DNA of 64,000 nt from contig NZ_CP030850.1 in assembly GCF_003325355.1 (NCBI RefSeq), positions 2,356,001-2,420,000 on the forward strand, written 5' to 3'. Within the stretch, counting starts at the first letter, position 1, and each line of letters starts with the position of its first letter. The position numbers and the translations under genes were made by a program. This stretch comes from Runella rosea (GTDB lineage: Bacteria > Bacteroidota > Bacteroidia > Cytophagales > Spirosomataceae). The notes beneath the pieces were generated by a model. The model worked only from the letters and a program-made list of their open reading frames with translations, had not been told where the DNA came from and did no database searches. Below, piece by piece: positions 7,283 through 17,400 of the stretch.

Positions 7283-9934
7283 CTATTTTTTCGTTACCCG
7301 AACCGAGATACGGCGGTTTTGAGCACGTCCTTCCTCAGTGTCGTTGGACGCTACTGGATATTGGTCGCCGTAGCCTTCTGAGTCAATCCGGCTGTTGTCA
7401 ATACCCATCGCTACCAATTCAGCCTCAACGGCCGCCGCGCGGTCGCTCGATAGTTTGAGATTGGCATTGGCATCACCTGTGTTGTCGGTATAACCACCCA
7501 ATTTGATATTTACCGCAGGAAACGCTTTCATAATTTCGGAAACATTCTTCAATTGCTCCTGCGACTCCGGCTTCAACGTTGCCTTACCTGTTTCAAACAA
7601 TAAACGGTCAAAATCAAACCAAGTCGTTTTATCAACGGGTTTGTCAGAACGAATAAAGTCAATCAAGCCTACTTCAATGGGGTTGCCATTAGCGGCAATG
7701 TTGAGTTCTAAGCCGTTGTCAAGTTTCAACGTTGCGGCGCTGGTGATGGTCCCGTTTTCGTTATTTTTGGTTACGTTTACCTCCATTGTTTCTTTCATGG
7801 CAGCATGGTCATGGCCACCTTTTACGGCGATATAAGGAGCAATTACCAACGACACGATAGACATCAATTTAATCAGAATGTTCATAGAAGGACCCGAAGT
7901 ATCTTTGAATGGATCCCCTACGGTATCTCCCGTTACGGAAGCCTTGTGTGGCTCCGACTTTTTGAAGTACATCTGACCATCAATCATTACTCCTTTTTCG
8001 AATGACTTCTTAGCGTTGTCCCACGCGCCACCGGCATTTGATTGGAAAATCCCCATCAATACACCTGACACGGTCACCCCTGCCAACAAACCACCCAATA
8101 CTTCGGGACCCATGGTAAAGCCGACAAGTACTGGCGTAATCAAGGCAATCGCGCCTGGCAAAATCATTTGTTTGATAGAAGCCTCGGTAGAAATCGCTAC
8201 GCATTTTTCGTATTCGGGTTCGGTTTTGTATTCCATGATACCGGGAATCTCGCGGAACTGACGACGAACTTCGTTCACCATTTCCATGGCAGCTTTACCC
8301 ACCGCTGAGATACACAACGCACTAAAAATAAACGGAATCATACCCCCTACAAATAAGCCCGCCAGTACGTCGGCTTTGTAAATGTCAATTTGGGTAATGC
8401 CCGCAATTCCAACGAAAGCCGCAAACAATGCCAACGAAGTCAGAGCTGCCGAAGCAATTGCAAAACCTTTACCTGTAGCGGCAGTGGTGTTACCAACGGC
8501 ATCTAAATTGTCGGTACGCTCACGAACTTCTGGAGGCAACTGCGACATTTCAGCGATACCACCTGCGTTGTCAGCAATCGGCCCGAAAGCGTCAATCGCC
8601 AACTGCATGGCCGTCGTAGCCATCATTCCGGCCGCCGCGATAGACACACCGTAAAGACCCGCAAACTTGTACGAAAGAATAATACCTGCCGCCAACGTTA
8701 AAATCGGCAACACCGTTGACTCCATACCAACGGCCAAACCGCCAATGATGTTGGTCGCGTGTCCTGTGCCTGATTTTTCGATGATTGACAACACGGGACG
8801 CTTGCCCATAGCGGTATAATATTCGGTGATGTAAGACATCAACGCACCTACAACCAAACCCACGACGATTGCATAAAACACCCCATCAGAGGTAAATTCA
8901 AAGCCGCGCAAGTTGAGGGTCTCGGGTAATATATTTTTTACTAAAAAGTAAGAAGCCACAAACGTAATACCAATTGAAGCCCAGTTGCCGATGTTCAAAG
9001 CATTTTGTACTGATGAAGTTTCCCCTTTAATCCTTACAAAAAATGTTGAAACTAACGACGCCAACAGACCCACACCCGCAATCAGCATCGGGAGCAATAC
9101 TGGCGAAAAGCCTCCGTAGTTATCTTCTACGCCAATTTCTTGGCCTAAAACCATTGTTGCCAAAATAGTGGCAACATACGAGCCAAACAAGTCGGCACCC
9201 ATACCCGCTACGTCACCTACGTTATCGCCCACGTTGTCGGCGATGGTGGCAGGATTACGAACGTCGTCTTCTGGAATACCAGCTTCCACTTTACCCACGA
9301 GGTCGGCACCCACGTCGGCTGCTTTTGTATAGATACCCCCACCCACACGCGCAAAAAGCGCGATGGATTCCGCACCCAACGAAAACCCAGCCAATACTTC
9401 GATGGCGGTTTTCATTTCGTCGGAGGTAAGCGGTTTACCCGCAGCAAAGATGTTATAAAACAAGATAAAAAGGCCTCCTAAGCCCAAAACCGCTAACCCT
9501 GCTACACCCATTCCCATCACGGAACCACCCGTGAAAGAAACTTCAAGGGCTTTGGCCAGCGACGTCCGCGCCGCCTGCGCAGTACGTACGTTGGCTTTGG
9601 TGGCGACTTTCATACCGATGTAACCCGCAGTAGCCGACAGCAATGCACCAATCAAAAACGCGACGGCAATGAGGGGTGAAGAATGGATAGGATGCTCAGG
9701 CGTACCTTCATCAGAACCCAACCAAAATAATAAAACGGCCGTGGGAATGGCGAAATAAGCCAGGATTTTCCACTCGGCTTTAAGGAAAGCAATGGCTCCG
9801 TCGGCAATGTAGCCAGAGAGTTTTTGCATGTTTGCGTCACCGGCTGGCTGGTTCGACACCCAGCTGAAACGCCAGGCCGTATACAATAGCCCCAAGACAC
9901 CAAAAGCAGGAACGAGATAAACGATATTATTCAT
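7283..9934 (-). CDS. hppA: K+-dependent membrane pyrophosphatase with C-terminal OmpA domain
   Basis: An 883-residue fusion. Residues 1 to about 705 are an ion-pumping membrane pyrophosphatase (normally 16 helices) that couples pyrophosphate hydrolysis to H+ or Na+ export. Its substrate-binding motifs are intact: [18 protein letters not shown], the [20 protein letters not shown] loop, [12 protein letters not shown] and the [17 protein letters not shown] block. The [10 protein letters not shown] segment has Ala where K+-independent enzymes have Lys, so it should need K+. Residues about 772-883 form an OmpA/MotB peptidoglycan-binding domain ([41 protein letters not shown]). Both termini of this enzyme family face the periplasm, so the domain could reach the wall. 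The transported ion cannot be settled by eye. Typical length is 670-770, so the tail is an addition. Confidence 0.92.
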   Translation of the reverse strand: MNNIVYLVPAFGVLGLLYTAWRFSWVSNQPAGDANMQKLSGYIADGAIAFLKAEWKILAYFAIPTAVLLFWLGSDEGTPEHPIHSSPLIAVAFLIGALLSATAGYIGMKVATKANVRTAQAARTSLAKALEVSFTGGSVMGMGVAGLAVLGLGGLFILFYNIFAAGKPLTSDEMKTAIEVLAGFSLGAESIALFARVGGGIYTKAADVGADLVGKVEAGIPEDDVRNPATIADNVGDNVGDVAGMGADLFGSYVATILATMVLGQEIGVEDNYGGFSPVLLPMLIAGVGLLASLVSTFFVRIKGETSSVQNALNIGNWASIGITFVASYFLVKNILPETLNLRGFEFTSDGVFYAIVVGLVVGALMSYITEYYTAMGKRPVLSIIEKSGTGHATNIIGGLAVGMESTVLPILTLAAGIILSYKFAGLYGVSIAAAGMMATTAMQLAIDAFGPIADNAGGIAEMSQLPPEVRERTDNLDAVGNTTAATGKGFAIASAALTSLALFAAFVGIAGITQIDIYKADVLAGLFVGGMIPFIFSALCISAVGKAAMEMVNEVRRQFREIPGIMEYKTEPEYEKCVAISTEASIKQMILPGAIALITPVLVGFTMGPEVLGGLLAGVTVSGVLMGIFQSNAGGAWDNAKKSFEKGVMIDGQMYFKKSEPHKASVTGDTVGDPFKDTSGPSMNILIKLMSIVSLVIAPYIAVKGGHDHAAMKETMEVNVTKNNENGTITSAATLKLDNGLELNIAANGNPIEVGLIDFIRSDKPVDKTTWFDFDRLLFETGKATLKPESQEQLKNVSEIMKAFPAVNIKLGGYTDNTGDANANLKLSSDRAAAVEAELVAMGIDNSRIDSEGYGDQYPVASNDTEEGRAQNRRISVRVTKK

Positions 9935-9980
9935 GCGTAGTAGTTAGGATATTTGATTTAAGGTTTAAAAAAAATTCGGG

Positions 9981-10012
9981 CAAATATAGCAGAACCTAAC
10001 CCATTTACCCAA
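9981..10012 (-). promoter_or_regulatory. Predicted promoter for the pyrophosphatase gene
   Basis: On the minus strand, TTGG (10009-10012; one mismatch to TTTG) lies 20 bases before TATATTTG (9981-9988), a full match to the -7 consensus TAnnTTTG. The start codon at 9934 is about 45 bases downstream of the expected transcription start. Confidence 0.55.
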
Positions 10013-10084
10013 TGCCCAAGGTAGGAATTTGCTTATTTTATATCGCTTTTGTACTATTTTTACGAGAATCGAGACTTTATGAAT

Positions 10085-10147
10085 ACCCTATTTTCAGCCT
10101 CCGTGGGCAAATGCCCATTTCTCATTTCAACGCAAATAGGGTCTTTT
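10085..10147. other. Nested inverted repeat in divergent intergenic region
   Basis: The gap between the pyrophosphatase and histidine kinase genes (9935-10258) contains ACCCTATTT (10085-10093) and its exact complement AAATAGGGT (10134-10142), enclosing a second perfect hairpin TGGGCA-AA-TGCCCA (10104-10117). A short T-run follows at 10144-10147. It could be a small structured RNA, a terminator for an upstream short transcript, or a protein-binding site. No gene is visible in the remainder of the gap. Confidence 0.4.
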
Positions 10148-10258
10148 GAATGTCCGTCTATGCAAACCAGTGTATGTCTTATTAAAATATAATCATTGTT
10201 GTCTAAATTTGCCAAAGCGGCTTCGGCCCTCCATTTAGCTGCAAACAGCCCCTTATCT

Positions 10259-12421
10259 ATGAAAAGACTGCTTTTCCTCTGCCTTTTTTTACTTCCGTAT
10301 TTAGGCCAATGCCAAAAAACCGGAATTACTATTCAAATGGGGCAGCTGTTTTTCAAGGATGACCACTGGAAATTTATGTCCGGAGATTCGTCAGCATGGG
10401 CGAATCCAAGCTACGATGATCGTCATTGGAAAAAAGCAAACAGCTCATTACGGGACAATAAGGCTCTTTGGAAAGCCAAAAAAGGCTGGTTCAGGCTAAA
10501 ATTCAACCTTTCTAAAAAGTCCTTAAAAACGGACTATTCCCTCATCATAAAACAATTTGGCTACTCCGAACTGTATTTAGATGGGAAATTGGTGGCGACA
10601 ACCAATACCTCTGACCCACAGGATTCAGCATCGCAGCTCAGGCTCATGCAAATCCCGTTTACCGTCCAAGACACCAATACCCACGTTTTAGCCCTGCGAT
10701 ACTCATTTCGCTCGTCTCCCCTCTATTATGCCTCAACCGATGAGGACGCATTCAAGCTTTGGCTTGAACCATCGCATCAGTCCATGCTCAACCAATTGGT
10801 CAATACTGCTTGGAATGCGGGCGTCGGCGGTATGCTGGCGGGATTGTTCGGGATACTCTCCCTGCTTCATTTTCTTTTTTTTCGCGCCAATTCTAATCAA
10901 AAGGTACACCTGATTTTGTCGTTTGCTACTCTCTGTTTTACCGTCATGTTTGGTCTAAGCATGGTAGATGGATTTACTGGAACCTTAACGCAAAAATCAT
11001 TGCTGGATGTAGGGCAGATTTCAAGCATTCATTTGGCTTTTGGTTCATTATTAGCTGCTGTTTATACTTATTTGAAACGACGACACAGTTGGCTCTTTTA
11101 CTTTATTATTACCTCATTAGTAGTTAGTTTTGGCTATCAATGCTTTATCGGGCCTTTCCCTAATGGCCAATTTTTCATTCCTTTTTTTCTGGTGCTGATC
11201 GATTATATCAGAGTGAGTTGGCTGGGAAAACGGCAGGGTGATTCCCATAATAAATTACCTTGGAATTCGCTCCGTTTCTCCTTTTTTGCTTTACTGCTGT
11301 TGATTCTTTCGGGAATCATCATGGGGATTGTACAAGGCCTCACCGGACTGGGAGACAATGCTTTTATCTTAGCTTTTGTGCTGCTTATTTTTGTTTTTTC
11401 AGTAATGCTGAGCATTCCTATTGGCCTATCGCTCTCGCTTGTACAGGATTATACCCATACGTACAAGTCTATGCAGCTGAATCTGGAAGAAGTCCAAAAA
11501 CTTTCGGCCAAAACATTAGCTCAAGAGCAGGAAAAGCAGCAGATTTTGGCTACGCAGAATGAAACCCTTGAGCATCAGGTCAATGAACGAACCGCCGAAC
11601 TGAATCAATCGCTCGAAACCTTGAAAGCTACCCAAGCCCAACTCATCCAAAAGGAAAAAATGGCCTCATTGGGAGAATTGACCGCGGGCGTAGCCCATGA
11701 GATACAGAATCCGCTCAATTTTGTCAATAACTTCTCAGAAGTATCCGTGGATTTATTGGACGAGCTACAGGAAGAAAGGGAAAAATCTCCCGAACAACAA
11801 GACCCTGAACTCGAACAGGAAATACTGGCCGACTTACGACAGAACCTCCAAAAAATCACCCATCATGGGCAGCGGGCCAGTTCGATAGTACGCAGTATGC
11901 TCGCGCACTCGCGCACATCGTCGGGACAAATGGAGCCAACCAACCTAAACGCCTTGGCCGACGAATACCTGCGGCTCGCCTACCACGGCCAACGAGCAAC
12001 CCACCCAACTTTTAACTGCCAATTAATCACCGATTTCAGCACCGATATTCCGACGCTCAACCTTGCCGCACAGGACATAGGACGCGTATTGCTCAACCTG
12101 TTTGGCAATGCCTTTTATGCCCTTCACCAAAAACAGCAATTTATTGCCGAAGCCTACGAGCCAACCATTTGGGTAAGCACCACATTAAAAGACCTTAAAA
12201 CGGTGGAAATACGTATTCGAGACAATGGTCTGGGCATTCCGCAAGCCATTATTCAAAAGGTTTTTCAACCGTTTTTTACCACCAAACCTACGGGCGAGGG
12301 CACTGGACTTGGCCTGTCGTTGTCGTACGATATTGTCACCAAAGGCCATCAGGGAACGTTGGACGTGACGAGTACCGAAGGAGAAGGTACGGAGTTTGTC
12401 ATCACACTGCCTGTTAAATAA
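10259..12421 (+). CDS. Membrane histidine kinase, 7TM type
   Basis: A 720-residue sensor kinase. Order: signal peptide (residues 1-19), periplasmic beta-rich domain to about residue 190 with a jelly-roll-like segment (GYSELYLDGKLV), about seven transmembrane helices (roughly 195-400), a coiled coil with many Glu/Gln, the dimerisation helix with phospho-acceptor H480 (VAHEIQNPLNFVNNF), and the ATPase domain with N box (LLNLFGNAFYAL), G1 box (DNGLGIP), F box (FQPFFTTKP) and G2 (GTGLGLSLSYDI). The layout resembles 7TMR-DISM-type kinases. The ATG at 10259 is preferred over a TTG at 10196 because it starts the signal peptide. No response regulator lies beside it, so its target is unknown. Confidence 0.88.
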   Translation: MKRLLFLCLFLLPYLGQCQKTGITIQMGQLFFKDDHWKFMSGDSSAWANPSYDDRHWKKANSSLRDNKALWKAKKGWFRLKFNLSKKSLKTDYSLIIKQFGYSELYLDGKLVATTNTSDPQDSASQLRLMQIPFTVQDTNTHVLALRYSFRSSPLYYASTDEDAFKLWLEPSHQSMLNQLVNTAWNAGVGGMLAGLFGILSLLHFLFFRANSNQKVHLILSFATLCFTVMFGLSMVDGFTGTLTQKSLLDVGQISSIHLAFGSLLAAVYTYLKRRHSWLFYFIITSLVVSFGYQCFIGPFPNGQFFIPFFLVLIDYIRVSWLGKRQGDSHNKLPWNSLRFSFFALLLLILSGIIMGIVQGLTGLGDNAFILAFVLLIFVFSVMLSIPIGLSLSLVQDYTHTYKSMQLNLEEVQKLSAKTLAQEQEKQQILATQNETLEHQVNERTAELNQSLETLKATQAQLIQKEKMASLGELTAGVAHEIQNPLNFVNNFSEVSVDLLDELQEEREKSPEQQDPELEQEILADLRQNLQKITHHGQRASSIVRSMLAHSRTSSGQMEPTNLNALADEYLRLAYHGQRATHPTFNCQLITDFSTDIPTLNLAAQDIGRVLLNLFGNAFYALHQKQQFIAEAYEPTIWVSTTLKDLKTVEIRIRDNGLGIPQAIIQKVFQPFFTTKPTGEGTGLGLSLSYDIVTKGHQGTLDVTSTEGEGTEFVITLPVK

Positions 12422-12438
12422 GTCATGAGTAAAACCAA

Positions 12439-12469
12439 TCTGAATAAAGTGTAAAAATGCCTAACTTTG
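12439..12469 (+). promoter_or_regulatory. Predicted promoter of the ATPase/nuclease-like pair
   Basis: TCTG (12439-12442; one mismatch to TTTG) is followed after 19 bases by TAACTTTG (12462-12469), a full match to the TAnnTTTG consensus. It lies immediately after the kinase stop codon and about 58 bases before the ATPase start, so the two-gene unit appears to have its own promoter rather than reading through from the kinase. Confidence 0.6.
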
Positions 12470-12526
12470 GTTTTTGTTAAGCAATAGATAAAAGGAGATA
12501 CCAGCATCAAATGACTTCCCAAAGCC

Positions 12527-13855
12527 ATGGAACAAATACTCATAAAGAACTTTAAAGCCATTGTTAATAAAGAAGAGCGACCTATTAATGTCAAAAAAAT
12601 GACGGTCTTGATGGGAGAACAGGGCAGTGGTAAAAGTACCGTAGCAAAGTTGGTTTATTTCTTTAAGACAATCCGTGAGGAAATACTTACTCCTTTCATC
12701 GGCAATTTTTTGGTAACTGAAGATAACTTAAAGCAAGTTATAGAAGGACAAATCTACAGCTATTTTATTACACTGTTTGGCTCTTCCAGGCGTCTTACAA
12801 ATTTTGAAATCACTTATTCTTACGCCAATGACGAATTTATTAGGATCAGCCAAATTGAAACAGGAGAATTGAAGATTGAGTTTGAGCACTGGCTCTCGAA
12901 GTTGAACAAAGCCATTGGACTCAATCGTGAATTAAAGCGTTTAGATAATGCTTTTGGCGATTTGGAAAGAAGAGAAAGAGATAGGTTTGTTAATGGTATC
13001 GTTAAGATAGTCAATAATCTTTTCGGAAGTACTCAATTGAATCTTTATTTACCCGCAAGTAGAAACGCTGTGATTTCACTAGGAAATCATTTATTAGAAA
13101 TTTACTCTAAATTAGACAACAATTTATCAGCATCTAATGACAAAGAAGCTCACAGATATATGTCTGAAAATGATATTATATTATTGAAATTTATTCAATA
13201 CAACCGTTTTTTAAGAAACAAGTTTCTCCAATCAGGCAATTTTCAAACCTTCATTGAGGACGAGAAAGAACTAAACCCAGAACTTGATTGTACAGATTCA
13301 GAAAAAATACTCACGCGAATTGAGGCTGTTTTAAAAGGACACTATCTAAATGACAGTGAGGGCGAAAAACTGACGCTAAATGACAATCAATTCGTTTTTC
13401 TCCAAAATGCTTCTTCTGGTCAGCAAGAAAGCATCCGGACTTTCCAAGATATTTTCTTGCATGTGCTCTATAGTGACCCGGTATTTCGGGTCATTGAAGA
13501 GCCTGAATCACATCTATTTGCTGCTGCCCAAAAAGAGTTAATCGAATCCTTAGCCATATTAGCCAACAAAAACCCTGAAAGCCAACTACTCATCACTACT
13601 CACAGCACATTTATTCTTCGGGTGCTTGATAATTTGCTGAAAGCATTTCAAATTAATGACAGTGATGCAGAACGAATCATTGACCGGGCAGCATGGCTGA
13701 ACTTCGATGAATTTGCTGCCTACAACTTAGTAAACGGAGAAATAGAGGATGCGCTTAACCAAGAATTTAAGGGAGTAGATGCCCGTCTGTTTGATGACGT
13801 TACCCAACAAATCAGTAATGAATTTGATGAATTGCTAAATATCCAGTATCCGTGA
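12527..13855 (+). CDS. AAA-family ATPase, ABC/OLD-like (candidate defence ATPase)
   Basis: A 442-residue ATPase of the SMC/ABC-like AAA_15/AAA_21 type. Walker A is GEQGSGKST at residues 30-38; a signature-like segment NASSGQQE lies near residue 300; Walker B is FRVIEEPESHLF (E324/E325) and a switch motif LLITTHS ends at S360. The middle third is charged and probably helical. This domain order is shared by ATPases of two-gene phage-defence systems (Septu PtuA, PARIS AriA) and OLD nucleases, but there is no fused nuclease here. The next gene overlaps by 4 bases (its GTG start straddles the TGA), indicating translational coupling. The gene is far more AT-rich than its neighbours (22% GC over 13141-13200). 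No specific family is claimed. Confidence 0.8.
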   Translation: MEQILIKNFKAIVNKEERPINVKKMTVLMGEQGSGKSTVAKLVYFFKTIREEILTPFIGNFLVTEDNLKQVIEGQIYSYFITLFGSSRRLTNFEITYSYANDEFIRISQIETGELKIEFEHWLSKLNKAIGLNRELKRLDNAFGDLERRERDRFVNGIVKIVNNLFGSTQLNLYLPASRNAVISLGNHLLEIYSKLDNNLSASNDKEAHRYMSENDIILLKFIQYNRFLRNKFLQSGNFQTFIEDEKELNPELDCTDSEKILTRIEAVLKGHYLNDSEGEKLTLNDNQFVFLQNASSGQQESIRTFQDIFLHVLYSDPVFRVIEEPESHLFAAAQKELIESLAILANKNPESQLLITTHSTFILRVLDNLLKAFQINDSDAERIIDRAAWLNFDEFAAYNLVNGEIEDALNQEFKGVDARLFDDVTQQISNEFDELLNIQYP

Positions 13856-14322
13856 AAGAGGGCGAAAGCATTTACCACAAAATTAAAAAAGAAGAAAAAT
13901 GTTGTTCAACCAAGCGCAGTGTAAATGAACACGGTAAAACATTTTCCATCAATTGCAGCGATAAAAACATTAATATTTGTTGTGTAAAACTGGACAAATG
14001 TCTGATAACTGCAATTTCAAACCAGAAACAATGTGACTATTTGTTTATGAGTGACAGGAATAATAGCCCTACTGATTACAGTTATTATTTTGTTGAACTG
14101 AAGGGAAGCGGTTGTGATGCAGAAGGGGCTTTTGAGCAAATCCAACAAGCCGTTCATTATATTAAAAGCCGATTTGGGGCTATCCCTAAACACCAAATTT
14201 GGGGTTTTATTGTTGGTGGTAAAGACACCCAAAACATGAGTCGTTTAAAAGAAAGATTTAAAAGAGATATCGGTAAGGAACTCAAACACAGCACCGGTAT
14301 ACGATATGAACATAAAATATAA
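13852..14322 (+). CDS. Small PD-(D/E)xK nuclease-like partner of the ATPase
   Basis: A 156-residue protein with no signal peptide. The segment C61-D62-Y-L-F, then YYFVE82-L-K84-G, then FEQIQQAVHYI has the spacing of a minimal PD-(D/E)xK nuclease core: D62 on one strand, E82-x-K84 on the next, and a following helix with Gln. It is also rich in cysteine (C17, C18, C35, C43, C44, C50, C61, C88). It starts at a GTG overlapping the ATPase stop codon, so it is almost certainly made together with the ATPase. The natural reading is an effector nuclease controlled by the ATPase. That is inference from motif and context; the fold is not proven. Confidence 0.65.
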   Translation: MKEGESIYHKIKKEEKCCSTKRSVNEHGKTFSINCSDKNINICCVKLDKCLITAISNQKQCDYLFMSDRNNSPTDYSYYFVELKGSGCDAEGAFEQIQQAVHYIKSRFGAIPKHQIWGFIVGGKDTQNMSRLKERFKRDIGKELKHSTGIRYEHKI

Positions 14323-14339
14323 GATACGCTTACAAACCT

Positions 14340-14453
14340 ATACAATCCTCCCACCTACACTGCCACAGCAACGGCCGTCCGAACCCAATACTCATTGCTC
14401 GACGGCGCGGCTGATAGTTTGAAGACTTTATTTGATTATAAAAACATTGATTA
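14340..14453 (+). pseudogene. Degenerate duplicate of the dnaE 5' end
   Basis: Directly upstream of dnaE lies a damaged copy of its first codons. Bases 14340-14366 match 14464-14490 at 23 of 27 positions, with ATA in place of the ATG. A 16-base insertion follows (14367-14382). Bases 14383-14416 then match 14491-14524 at 32 of 34 positions. After that the copy diverges and its frame ends at TAA (14451-14453). The copy has no start codon and is frameshifted by the insertion, so it is not expressed as DnaE. It separates the AT-rich ATPase/nuclease-like unit from intact dnaE and looks like a recombination scar. Confidence 0.8.
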
Positions 14454-14463
14454 ATACCCCAAC

Positions 14464-17400
14464 ATGCAATTCTCCCACCTCCACTGCCATACCCAATACT
14501 CCCTGCTCGACGGCGCGGCTGATATTAAAAAACTGTTTAAAAAAGCCAAAGCCGACGAGATGCCCGCCATCGCCATTACCGACCACGGCAACATGTTTGG
14601 CGTCTTTGAATTCGTGGCCGAAGGCCACAAAACGGGCATCAAGCCCATTGTGGGCTGTGAGTTTTATTTGGTAGAAGACCGCCACAAAAAGCAGTTTACC
14701 AAAGAACAAAAGGACGTACGCCGCCACCAACTGCTGCTGGCCAAAAACGCCGAAGGCTACCGCAACTTAGCTAAACTTTGCTCGTTGGGTTTCATCGAAG
14801 GCATGTATGGCAAGTATCCGCGTATCGACAAAGAACTGTTGGTAAAATACCACAAAGGGCTTATAGCCACTACCTGCTGCATTGGGGCAAGTGTGCCGCA
14901 AGCCATCATCAAAAAAGGCGAAGAAGCTGGCCGACAGGAGTTTAAATGGTGGTTGGATCTGTTTGGCGACGACTACTACGTCGAAATCCAGCGTCACGGT
15001 ATCCGCGACCAAATTGTTGCCAACGACGCCCTGCTTAAATACGCCAAAGAGTTTAATGTCAAGGTGATATGCTCCAATGACAGCCACTATGTAGAGCAAG
15101 ACGATGCCAACGCACACGATATTTTACTTTGTGTAAACACTGGCGATAAACAAGCCACACCCACCAATAAGGACTTTGACGACGCTAGCCCGATGCCCAA
15201 GGGCACACGATTTGCGTTTTTCAACGATGAATTTTATTTCAAAACCAAATCCGAAATGCTCAAGACGTTCAGCGACCTACCCGAATCGCTGGACAATACG
15301 CAGGAAATCGTGGATAAAGTAGAATTGCTGAAGCTCAACCGCGACATTCTGCTACCCAACTTTCCTATTCCAGAAGAATTTAAGAAGCACAGCATTTCCC
15401 AAATGATTGACTTCAACGGTAAGATGAAAGAACTCACCGCCGACGTACTCAATCAGTGGGAATACCTCAAACACTGGACGTTTGAAGGCGCGCTGAAAAA
15501 ATACAAAGAAATTACGCCCGAAATTGAAGAGCGCCTCAATTTTGAGTTGAACACCATCAAAAACATGGGTTTTCCTGGCTACTTCCTCATCGTGGCCGAC
15601 TTCATTCAGGCGGGCCGCGATATGGGCGTGCTCATCGGCCCCGGACGTGGCTCGGCGGCGGGAAGCGCGGTGGCCTACGCGATTGGAATCACCAACATCG
15701 ACCCCATCAAGTACGACCTGCTGTTTGAGCGTTTTCTCAATCCTGACCGTATCTCCATGCCCGATATTGATACGGACTTCGACGACGAAGGCCGCCAGAA
15801 AGTGATTGATTATGTGGTGCAGAAATATGGCAAAAATCAGGTGGCACAGATCATCACCTACGGCACCATGGCCGCCAAATCGTCCATCAAAGACGTGGCG
15901 CGGGTCATGGACTTGCCGCTGGCCGAAGCCAATGCCGTGGTAAAGTTGGTGCCCGATAAGCCTACTTACAACATGAACCTGAACAAGGTTTTCAACGTAC
16001 CTATCGAAAAAATGGCGGAAGTCATTTCGCCCGACGAGGTCGAAAACCTGAAAAAACTGCGCGAAATGCTCAAAGGCAATGACCTGACAGCCAGAGTGTT
16101 GAAAGAAGCACAGAAACTAGAAGGCACTGTCCGCAACGTGGGTATCCACGCGGCAGGAATCATCATTGCCCCCGAGGATTTAACCAATCTGATTCCAGTT
16201 AGTACATCAAAAGAATCAGAATTGCTCATTACGCAGTACGAAGGAAAAATCATTGAAGATGCGGGCGTTATCAAAATGGACTTTTTGGGGTTGCGCAACC
16301 TCACCATCATCAAAGAAGCCCTGCGCATGATTGAGGCCAACCACGGCGTCAAAATCGACATTGACTATATTCCCCTCGACGACCCCAAAGTTTTTGAACT
16401 CTTCCAACGCGGTGATACCAACGCCGTGTTTCAGTTTGAATCCGACGGCATGAAAAAATACATGCGTGAGCTGAAACCCGACCGTTTTGAAGACCTTATC
16501 GCCATGAACGCCCTATATCGTCCTGGCCCGATTGCCTATATACCCAACTACATCAACCGTAAGCATGGACGTGAAAAAGTCGAATATGACCTTCCCGAAA
16601 TGGAAGAATATTTGGCAGATACCTACGGGATATCGACCTATCAAGAACAAATTATGTTGCTTTCTCAGAAGCTCGCAGGCTTCACCAAAGGCGATGCCGA
16701 CGTGCTGCGGAAAGCGATGGGGAAAAAGCAAATTGAGGTCTTGAACAAAATGAAGAGTAAGTTTTTGGAAGGTGGCAAAAAAAATGGCCTTGATGAAAAG
16801 AAACTCGACAAAGTTTGGACCGACTGGGAGGCCTTTGCATCGTATGCCTTCAACAAATCGCACTCGACCTGCTACGCGTTTGTGGCTTACCAAACGGCCT
16901 ATCTCAAATCGCACTATCCGTCGGAATACATGGCGGCGGTGATGACGAGTTCATTGGGCAACATTGAAAAACTCACCTTCTTTTTGGAGGAATGTAAGGC
17001 CATCGGCCTGTCGGTACTGGGCCCCGACGTCAACGAATCGGAGCGCCGCTTTGGCGTCAACAAACGCGGTGAGATTCGCTTCGGGCTGGGCGGTATCAAA
17101 GGCACGGGCGACGCAGCCGTGGAAAGCATCATCGAAGAGCGCGACAAAAACGGCCCTTACAAAGATATTTATGATTTTATGACCCGCGTCAACTTGCGGA
17201 CGGTCAACAAGAAAACCATCGAATCGCTGGCCTACGCGGGGGCATTTGATTTATTTGAAGACTTCCACCGCGCGCAGTATTTTACGACGATAGACGGTGA
17301 GCAACAAAACCTCATCGAAAAACTCATCCGCTACGCCAACGCCGTACAGGCCGAAAAATCCAACGCCCAAGCCTCGCTGTTTGGCGGTTTTGGCGGCGGT

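Noticed and set aside
10259-14322. Kinase and ATPase/nuclease-like genes as one operon
   Set aside because: A separate consensus promoter at 12439-12469 and the sharp change in base composition argue for independent units.
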